DNA of 12,785 nt from CAMLHU01 sp031393795 (GTDB taxonomy: Bacteria; Gemmatimonadota; Gemmatimonadetes; Gemmatimonadales; GWC2-71-9): positions 1-12,785 of the forward strand of contig JANMWE010000074.1 of NCBI GenBank assembly GCA_031393795.1, written 5' to 3'. A program made the position numbers and the translations under genes. Of the stretch, positions 1-5,325 are shown piece after piece. Under the pieces are notes generated by a model that was given only the letters and a program-made list of their open reading frames with translations, searched no databases and was not told the DNA's origin. How positions within the stretch are numbered: the first letter of the stretch is position 1; the number at the start of each line of letters is the position of its first letter.

Positions 1-1653
1 ACCCCGCCCCCGGCACCGCCCAAGCCCGCCGTCCCGCCGCCCGCCGCGCCCAAGCCTGCACCTCCCGCGCCGAAGCCTGCACCCCCGGCCCCGAAGCCGC
101 CGGTGGCGGCTCCTGCGCCGCCCAAGCCCGCGATCCCGGAGCCCGCCCCGCCGCCGGAACCGCTCGTCATCGAGCGGACCAGCTTGATGGACGAGGACGC
201 GACGCCGGTCATCGACGAACCACTGGCGATCGAGCCGACCGCCATCGACGGCCTGATGCTCGACGGGGCCGACCTCGGCACCGGGGACCTCCTCGACCTC
301 GAGGTGCCGGACGACCTGCCGGACCTGACGTCGATCGAGACGCCGGAAGAGATCACGCCGGCCGACATCGAGCTGGTCGAGGCGGAGGCCCCGTCCGACT
401 TCACCTTTGAGACGGCCCCCGAGCTCGACGAGGGATTCGCGTCCACCGCCGCCGACGAGCCGGCCTCGCCGGTCCTTCGCGCGACCGGCGGGCACTCCGC
501 CTTCACCGGGCATACGTTCGAGCCCGACGCGATCGACGAGCCGGCGCTGGACACGCCGGCGATGGACGAGCCGCTGGAATTCATCGAGGCCGAAGCGCCG
601 CGCCAGCTCTCGATCGCGGAGCACGAAGAGCGGATCATCGACGACCCGGAGAATCCGGAGCACCATCGCTCGCTGGGCGAGGCCCTGCTCGCCGCCGGTG
701 AGACCCAGCGCGGGCACGAGGAGCTGGAGCTGGCGCTCGACCGCTATGAGGCCAAGGAAGAGTGGCCCAAGGCGCTCGACATCACCAACGAGCTCATCAG
801 CCTCGACACCACCGCGGTGCGGTTCTACCAGAAGCGGGTGGAGCTCGCCTTCCGCCTGGGCGACCGGGAATACCTGGTCGACAGCTACCTCGAACTCGGC
901 GATGCGCTGCTCCGGAGCGGCACGGTCGACAAGGCCGTGGCGGTGTACCGCCGAGTGGCGGAGCACGATCCGGGCAACCAGCGCGCCGCGACCGCGCTGC
1001 TGACGCTGGCCGGCGAGGAGACCCCGCCGCCCAAGCCCGCCGCGCCCGCCAAGGCGGCGCCCGCCAAGCCGGCCGCGCCGGCCGCCGGGGCTCCGCCGAT
1101 GCCCCGCGCCTCCCGGCCCGTGCCGGTGGCGCAGGACGGCTTCGTCGACCTCGGGTCGTTCATCATGGACGACGACGAGCCCGCCAGCACGCGGATGCGG
1201 ATCGAGGAAGAGGAGCCCTCGGGGGACGAGGAGAAGGACTTCTCCGCGATGCTCTCGGCGTTCAAGCAGGGGATCGAGAAGACGGTGGCCGAAGAGGATT
1301 TCCAGACCCATTACGACCTCGGCGTGGCGTTCAAGGAGATGGGACTCCTCGACGAAGCGATCGGCGAATTCCAGAAGGCGCTCCGCGCCCCGGAAGGGAA
1401 GCTGAAGGGATCCGAAGCGCTCGGCACCGCCTTCTTCGAGAAGGAGCAATACGCGGTGGCGGAGACGATCCTGCGACGCGCGGTCGAGAGCATCGGCGGG
1501 AGCGATGAGGAGAAGCTCGGACTGTACTACTGGCTCGGTCGGTCGTATGAGGCGCAGCAGAAGGTGGGTGAAGCGCAGGGGGCCTACGAGCACGTCACCG
1601 GGGTCAACATCAAGTTCCTCGACACCGCCGACCGGGTGAAGGCGCTCAAGTGA
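1..1653 (+). CDS. TPR-repeat protein with Pro/Ala/Lys-rich and acidic linkers (5' end outside window)
   Basis: The reading frame is open from the first base, so the true start lies upstream; 550 residues are visible. In order they show a Pro/Ala/Lys-rich segment (about nt 1-160), a long acidic, probably disordered stretch (about nt 160-600), a first helical TPR block (about nt 645-1010), a second Pro/Ala/Lys linker (about nt 1020-1100), an acidic patch, and a second TPR block (about nt 1300-1590). The second block has clear TPR signatures such as YDLGVAFKEMGLLDEAIGEF and YYWLGRSYEAQQKVGEAQGA. TPR proteins act as protein-binding scaffolds, and no catalytic motif is visible. No signal peptide can be judged without the N terminus. 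Its stop overlaps the next gene's GTG start by four bases, implying translational coupling. The function is unknown; a scaffold for envelope or pilus assembly is only a guess. Confidence 0.9.
   Translation, partial: TPPPAPPKPAVPPPAAPKPAPPAPKPAPPAPKPPVAAPAPPKPAIPEPAPPPEPLVIERTSLMDEDATPVIDEPLAIEPTAIDGLMLDGADLGTGDLLDLEVPDDLPDLTSIETPEEITPADIELVEAEAPSDFTFETAPELDEGFASTAADEPASPVLRATGGHSAFTGHTFEPDAIDEPALDTPAMDEPLEFIEAEAPRQLSIAEHEERIIDDPENPEHHRSLGEALLAAGETQRGHEELELALDRYEAKEEWPKALDITNELISLDTTAVRFYQKRVELAFRLGDREYLVDSYLELGDALLRSGTVDKAVAVYRRVAEHDPGNQRAATALLTLAGEETPPPKPAAPAKAAPAKPAAPAAGAPPMPRASRPVPVAQDGFVDLGSFIMDDDEPASTRMRIEEEEPSGDEEKDFSAMLSAFKQGIEKTVAEEDFQTHYDLGVAFKEMGLLDEAIGEFQKALRAPEGKLKGSEALGTAFFEKEQYAVAETILRRAVESIGGSDEEKLGLYYWLGRSYEAQQKVGEAQGAYEHVTGVNIKFLDTADRVKALK
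52..93 (+). repeat. 21-bp tandem coding repeat encoding KPAPPAP twice
   Basis: Two adjacent 21-base units (52-72 and 73-93) encode the same heptapeptide KPAPPAP and differ only at three third-codon positions. A degenerate further copy begins at 94 with AAGCCG. The synonymous differences suggest that the peptide, rather than the DNA, is under selection. It is part of the Pro/Ala/Lys linker of the TPR protein. Confidence 0.7.
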
Positions 1654-2639
1654 CCACCCCCGCCGCGTCGGTGGCGCTCGCCGACGTCCAGGCCCCCGTG
1701 CGTGGTGGGCTCGAGCGGGTGCGGGGGGAGATCCGGCGCCTCATCGAGGCCGATTTCCCGCTGATCGCCGAGGTCAACGGGCACCTGCTCCAGATGCAGG
1801 GCAAGCTCTTCCGGCCCACCCTCCTGCTGCTCGCCGATGAGGCGACCGGATCACGGGATCCGCGCGCGGGGACGTTCGCGGGGATCCTGGAGCTCATCCA
1901 CCTGGCCACCCTGGTGCACGACGACGCGGTGGACCATTCGGTGCTGCGGCGCGGGATGCCGACGATCAACGCGCTGTTCAGCCACCAGGTGTCGGTCATC
2001 ATGGGCGACTACCTGTATTCGCGGGCCGTGATCGAACTGGTGCGGATGCAGGACCTCGATGCGCTGGGGGTGCTGTCCCGGGTGACCAACGAGATGACGA
2101 TGGGCGAGATGCGGCAGCTCATCGCCCACGACGGCCTCGGCTTCGACGAACCGGCCTACGACCTGCTGATCCGTTCCAAGACCGCCTCGCTCCTCTCGGG
2201 GGCGTGCGAAGTGGGGGCGCTCCGGGCGCCGACCGCGCAACGCGCGGCGCTCCGCACCTTCGGCGAGCAGCTGGGGATGGCGTTCCAGATCACCGACGAC
2301 CTGCTGGACTACGTGGGCGACGAGGCGGAGACCGGGAAGCCGGTGGGTGGGGACCTGCGGGAGCACAAGGTGACGCTCCCCCTGATCGCCGCGCTGCCGC
2401 GGTTCAGCGCCGCGGACCGGAAGATGGTGCAGCGGCTGATGGCCGACCCCTCCCCATCGGACGACCGGATCGCGGCGGTGGTGGCGGCGGTGCGGGAGCA
2501 CGGCGGGCTGGAGTATGCCCGGGAGCGCGCCCAGGGGCACGCGGAAGGGGCCGAGCGGGCGCTGGACGTCCTGCCGGCGTCGGCGGCGCGCGAGGCGCTG
2601 CGGGCCTCCATCCCCTACGTGCTGGATCGGCGGAGCTGA
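1650..2639 (+). CDS. Trans-polyprenyl diphosphate synthase (long-chain type)
   Basis: A 329-residue all-alpha isoprenyl transferase that condenses isopentenyl diphosphate onto an allylic diphosphate in the cytoplasm or at the inner membrane face. The first aspartate-rich motif is DDAVD (residues 91-95) and the second DDLLD (216-220). The IPP-binding GK..RP signature is at 51-56, in the variant form GKLFRP. KT (177-178) and the MGDYLYSRA segment (118-126) also match the family. The residues just before the first motif are small (ATLVH), which in this family goes with long products such as the quinone side chain (IspB/HepT-like) rather than a C15 product. Chain length cannot be fixed from sequence. 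The GTG start overlaps the upstream stop (GTGA), with GAAGG seven bases before it. The stop overlaps the next ATG by one base. Confidence 0.95.
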   Translation: MTTPAASVALADVQAPVRGGLERVRGEIRRLIEADFPLIAEVNGHLLQMQGKLFRPTLLLLADEATGSRDPRAGTFAGILELIHLATLVHDDAVDHSVLRRGMPTINALFSHQVSVIMGDYLYSRAVIELVRMQDLDALGVLSRVTNEMTMGEMRQLIAHDGLGFDEPAYDLLIRSKTASLLSGACEVGALRAPTAQRAALRTFGEQLGMAFQITDDLLDYVGDEAETGKPVGGDLREHKVTLPLIAALPRFSAADRKMVQRLMADPSPSDDRIAAVVAAVREHGGLEYARERAQGHAEGAERALDVLPASAAREALRASIPYVLDRRS

Positions 2640-2911
2640 TGCCCTCGGGTCCGCGGCGTCCGGGATTCTACCTGGGGGTGCTGGTCTCGGGCTTCGTGGT
2701 GGGGGGGTTCCTCAACGCGCTGCTCCAGCGCTTCCTGCCCGACAGCGCGGCCAAGGCGTTCTTCACGTATACGGTCACCCCGACGGCAGGCCCTGTCTCT
2801 CTCGACCTGCTTGTGGTTAGCTTCACCCTGGGTCCGATCGGTCTCCACGTGTCGCTGCTCAGCCTGGTCGGCGTCCTGCTGGCCTACCTGATCGCGCGCT
2901 CACTCTTCTAA
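2639..2911 (+). CDS. Small membrane protein, DUF4321-type
   Basis: A 90-residue hydrophobic protein. Residues 10-29 form one membrane segment (with GVLVSGFVVGGFLNALL). Residues 54-87 form one longer or two short segments, starting from the motif VSLDLLVVSFTLG. The layout of an N-terminal glycine-rich helix, a polar loop and then an LDL...F.LG stretch resembles the DUF4321 family as I remember it. No function is established for that family to my knowledge. The ATG is fused to the previous stop (TGATG), so it is translationally coupled to the polyprenyl synthase. tatA begins 15 bases after its stop. A run of seven G residues (2701-2707) lies in the first membrane helix. Confidence 0.8.
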   Translation: MPSGPRRPGFYLGVLVSGFVVGGFLNALLQRFLPDSAAKAFFTYTVTPTAGPVSLDLLVVSFTLGPIGLHVSLLSLVGVLLAYLIARSLF

Positions 2912-2926
2912 GAGTCAGAGGTTCGT

Positions 2927-3184
2927 ATGGGCAACCTGGGCTTCACCGAGATCATGTTGATCGTCGTGGCGCTGCTGCTCCTCTTCGGGGCCAAGCGGCT
3001 CCCCGAGATCGGCGGCTCCATCGGCAAGGGCATCCGCGAGTTCAAGCGCAGCCTCTCCGACGCAGGCGACTCGGCGCTGCCGCCGGGCGGCTCGTCCAAC
3101 CCGCTCAACACCTCGCAGCGTCAACTCGAGACCCCACCGAGCGAGCCGCCGGCGCAGGGCGGGCCGAAGCGCCTTTCTCAATGA
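2927..3184 (+). CDS. tatA: Sec-independent protein translocase subunit TatA/TatE
   Basis: An 85-residue subunit of the twin-arginine translocase, which exports folded proteins across the inner membrane. It has the full family layout: a short N terminus, a single membrane helix (about residues 5-21), the hinge FGAKRLPEIG (20-29), an amphipathic helix (about 27-45, with IGKGIREFKRSL) and a disordered Pro/Ser-rich tail. AGAGG sits five bases before the ATG. No tatB or tatC is present here, so the rest of the complex must be elsewhere. It is the last gene of the left block and is followed by a strong hairpin. TatA is more likely than TatB because of the short helix and tail, though this family is hard to split on sequence alone. 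Confidence 0.93.
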   Translation: MGNLGFTEIMLIVVALLLLFGAKRLPEIGGSIGKGIREFKRSLSDAGDSALPPGGSSNPLNTSQRQLETPPSEPPAQGGPKRLSQ

Positions 3185-3193
3185 CGCCACTGG

Positions 3194-3226
3194 AGTCGCG
3201 TCAGGCGCGATAGGCGCGTCAGACGG
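3194..3226 (+). repeat. AGGCGC array, 9-bp period (left arm)
   Basis: Hexamers begin at 3194 (AGTCGC, one mismatch), 3203 (AGGCGC), 3212 (AGGCGC) and 3221 (AGACGG, two mismatches), each exactly nine bases apart. The array lies between the tatA stop and the terminator hairpin. It is the inverted partner of the GCGCCT array at 3284-3307. The 11 bases at 3198-3208 are perfectly complementary to 3293-3303. Confidence 0.6.
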
Positions 3227-3234
3227 CCCGAACA

Positions 3235-3267
3235 GAAGCCCCTCCTGGATCGATCAGGAGGGGCTTC
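3235..3267. terminator. Bidirectional factor-independent terminator hairpin between tatA and ppiD
   Basis: A perfect 13-bp inverted repeat (arms 3235-3247 and 3255-3267, GAAGCCCCTCCTG and its complement) with a 7-base loop. It lies 50 bases after the tatA stop and 45 bases after the end of the minus-strand ppiD gene, where a shared terminator for two convergent transcripts is expected. The U tract is poor on both strands (GCATTGC on the plus strand, TGTTCGG on the minus strand), so termination may rely on stem strength, on Rho or on other factors. Confidence 0.75.
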
Positions 3268-3283
3268 GCATTGCAAGCCTACC

Positions 3284-3307
3284 GCGCCTCGGGCGCCTGA
3301 CGCGCCT
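3284..3307 (-). repeat. GCGCCT array, 9-bp period (right arm)
   Basis: Three perfect GCGCCT hexamers begin at 3284, 3293 and 3302, nine bases apart, just beyond the 3' end of ppiD. They are the reverse complement of the AGGCGC units at 3203 and 3212. Together with that array they form an outer inverted repeat around the terminator. Confidence 0.65.
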
Positions 3308-3312
3308 TTCGG

Positions 3313-5154
3313 CTACTTGTTCGCCGCCGCATCGGCCGCCGCGCGGGCCTTCTCCGACTCGCGGAGGATGTCCTCGCGGTGATCGACGATCTTGGCGTTG
3401 TCGTGGAGCGCCTGGAGGTAGAGCCGGACCCGGTCCTGGCGCATCAGGGTGATGGCGTGGGTGCGGAGCTCGTCCTTCCGGGTGACGAAGGCGGCGCTGT
3501 CGGCGGGGATGCGCTGGACCGATTCGATGAGGTAGAGCCCTTCGGGCGTATCGATCACGTGGCTCCGCAGGCCCGGCTGCAGGCTGAAGGCGGTCCCGAT
3601 GAAGGTCGGATTGGGGAAGGGAGGATCGATCCGCGTGAACGGCCCGACGACCTGGTGTGGCAGGCCGAGGGCGCGGGTGGCCATGTCGAGGGTGGCGCCT
3701 TCGTCGAGCCGCTTCTGGAGGTCGACGCCGATGGCGCGGGCGCGTTCCCACTTCTTGGCCTGGCGGGCCTCGTGCTCGACCGCCGGACGGATCGTCTCGA
3801 GGGGCGGGAGGCCGGCCGGGGTCAGGCTGTCGATGCGGAAGAGGTAGAGCGCATCCGTGGTCTCTTCGACCGTGCCGATGGCGCCCGCGGTGGCCCGCTG
3901 GAACGCCCAGGTCCCGACGTTGGGGACGACATTGGTCCCGGCCTGCAGGCTGGTCCCCTTCTGCAGGGGGAGGGCGCGCATCACCCGGAGCCCGAGGGCG
4001 CGCGCGGCGGTGTCGAGGGCGGCGGGATCGACGCGGTCGGCCGCGATCCGCTCGAGCGAGTCGGCGAGGGCATCGACCCGTTCGCGGTGGGAACCGGCGA
4101 GCTCGATGTTCACCAGGATGTGGCGCCCCTTCACCTTGGTCCCGGTCCGGCCGGTCACCTGGAGGATGTGATAGCCGAAGGGCGAAAGGAACGGTTCGGA
4201 GAGCTGGCCGATCGGCAGCTTGAAGGCCACCGAGTCGAACTGGGCGACCATCTGGCCGCGGGTCCACTCGCCGAGATCGCCTCCCTTGGCGGCGGATCCG
4301 GCGTCCTGCGACTCGCGCCGGGCCACGTCCTCGAACTTGGCGCCGGCCACGATCTCGGCGCGCACCGCGCGGATCCGGGTCAGGGCGGCCGCGGTGTCCG
4401 CCGCGTCGAGCCCGCGGGGGATCATCACGTAGCTGAGGTAGGCGGTCTCGGGGCGGTTGAACTGGTCGGCGTGGGCGTGGTAATACGCCTGCACCTCGGC
4501 GTCGGTCAGCGGCACCGCCGGATCGGGCACGGCATTCCGCGGGATGATGGCGGCGAGGTCGACCTTCACCTTCTCGTTCTCGTCGCGGTACCGGAGCCAG
4601 AGCTCGGCGTCGGAGACGAAGATGTCGGCCGAGATGACGCGGAGCAGCTTGGCGCGCATCATCTCCGCCCGGTAACGCTCTTCGAGGGCGGGGAGGACCT
4701 GCGCCGCGCTCGCGGACGAGAGCCAGCGCTGGTACTTGGCCATGTCGAACTGGCCGTCGGTCTTGAAGGTCTCGTTCTGCGCGATCTCGGGGAGGGGCGT
4801 GGTGCGGATGGCCTCGGCCAGCTCCTCGTCGCTCACCGAGAGGCCGCGGCGGTGGTATTCGGAGACGAGCACCGCCTGGTCGACCCACTCGTTCCAGACC
4901 TGGTCCCGGAGCCGGGCGTAGTCGTCGGCACCCAGGGTGCCCTGGTTCTGCCGCTGCTGCTGCTCGGAGGCCCGCTGGACCATGAGCTCGTAGTCGCGGG
5001 AGTCGAGGGACTGATCGTTGACCGAGCCGGCAGCGCGGGAGCGCGCGAAGCCGCGGTTCCCGGTGATGCCGCTCAGGTCGAAGACCATCCAGGCGAGGAA
5101 GGTGATACTGACCAGGGCCACCATGGGCCCCGCAAGCTTGCGGAAGAAGTTCAT
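3313..5154 (-). CDS. ppiD: PpiD/SurA-like periplasmic peptidyl-prolyl isomerase and chaperone
   Basis: A 613-residue protein with PpiD architecture and close to its usual size. Residues 1-8 are short and basic. Residues 9-27 form one membrane anchor, with the rest expected in the periplasm. A SurA-type helical chaperone region follows (about 40-200), then a parvulin domain (about 236-334) with the typical KGGDLGEW (290-297) and SEPFLSPFGYHILQV (319-333) stretches. KGRHILV (342-348) looks like the start of a second, degenerate parvulin repeat. The protein helps newly exported proteins fold at the inner membrane. The first parvulin domain lacks the usual HIL at its first strand (LSYVMIP instead), and E. 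coli PpiD's parvulin domain is reported to lack isomerase activity, so the role may be chaperone only. The ATG gives an anchor directly at the N terminus. No clear Shine-Dalgarno is seen. A promoter lies about 45 bases upstream. Confidence 0.92.
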   Translation of the reverse strand: MNFFRKLAGPMVALVSITFLAWMVFDLSGITGNRGFARSRAAGSVNDQSLDSRDYELMVQRASEQQQRQNQGTLGADDYARLRDQVWNEWVDQAVLVSEYHRRGLSVSDEELAEAIRTTPLPEIAQNETFKTDGQFDMAKYQRWLSSASAAQVLPALEERYRAEMMRAKLLRVISADIFVSDAELWLRYRDENEKVKVDLAAIIPRNAVPDPAVPLTDAEVQAYYHAHADQFNRPETAYLSYVMIPRGLDAADTAAALTRIRAVRAEIVAGAKFEDVARRESQDAGSAAKGGDLGEWTRGQMVAQFDSVAFKLPIGQLSEPFLSPFGYHILQVTGRTGTKVKGRHILVNIELAGSHRERVDALADSLERIAADRVDPAALDTAARALGLRVMRALPLQKGTSLQAGTNVVPNVGTWAFQRATAGAIGTVEETTDALYLFRIDSLTPAGLPPLETIRPAVEHEARQAKKWERARAIGVDLQKRLDEGATLDMATRALGLPHQVVGPFTRIDPPFPNPTFIGTAFSLQPGLRSHVIDTPEGLYLIESVQRIPADSAAFVTRKDELRTHAITLMRQDRVRLYLQALHDNAKIVDHREDILRESEKARAAADAAANK

Positions 5155-5205
5155 AGACTCATCGCGATGGAACGGGGTCGGCCGAGCGTGCCGAAAAGAG
5201 GCCCA

Positions 5206-5234
5206 AGTCTAAGGGGGACAACGCCTAATCTCAA
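5206..5234 (-). promoter_or_regulatory. Sigma-70-type promoter of ppiD
   Basis: Read on the minus strand, a -35 box TTGAGA (5229-5234) and a -10 box TAGACT (5206-5211) are separated by exactly 17 bases. Transcription would start near 5199, giving a leader of about 45 bases before the ATG at 5154. Spacing and box quality are good for a genome of this GC content. It is back to back with the promoter at 5256-5284. Confidence 0.65.
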
Positions 5235-5254
5235 GCCGCGGGGGCCCCGGCGGC
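5235..5254. promoter_or_regulatory. 20-bp GC-rich near-palindrome between divergent promoters (candidate operator)
   Basis: The core GGGGCCCC (5241-5248) is extended by arms GCCGC (5235-5239) and GCGGC (5250-5254). Only the pair 5240/5249 (G facing G) breaks the symmetry. Its centre (5244.5) coincides with the midpoint of the two -35 boxes (5245). A dimeric regulator bound here could act on both promoters. High GC raises the chance of accidental symmetry, so this is a candidate only. Confidence 0.35.
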
Positions 5255-5255
5255 G

Positions 5256-5284
5256 TTGACACCTCCACCTGCGGGCGCTACACT
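5256..5284 (+). promoter_or_regulatory. Sigma-70-type promoter of the TPR-aroQ-acc-pilT operon
   Basis: A perfect consensus -35 box TTGACA (5256-5261) and a -10 box TACACT (5279-5284) are separated by 17 bases. Transcription is expected around 5291, about 35 bases before the ATG at 5326. The region from the -10 box into the leader is locally AT-rich against a very GC-rich background. I see no comparable promoter in the tightly packed genes downstream, so this probably drives the whole right block. Confidence 0.75.
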
Positions 5285-5325
5285 TTAATCCAATCCCCAC
5301 AACAACTTAGAGCCTACTGACCGCA

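Noticed and set aside
1022..1096. Repetitive CCCGCC/AAGCC tract between the TPR blocks as a DNA repeat element
   Set aside because: It encodes an ordinary Pro/Ala/Lys linker with irregular spacing, and no constant period or inverted partner is seen.
2701..2707. Run of seven G residues in the DUF4321-type gene as a phase-variation tract
   Set aside because: Seven is short for a slippage switch, and it simply encodes Val-Gly-Gly in a glycine-rich membrane helix in a GC-rich genome.
3379..5259. Open plus-strand frame of about 626 codons antisense to the PpiD-like gene, slightly longer than the gene itself
   Set aside because: Its translation is a Gly/Glu/Arg/His/Asp-rich shadow without recognisable domains, as often arises opposite GC-rich genes. 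The minus-strand frame has a membrane anchor, SurA-like and parvulin motifs and its own promoter.
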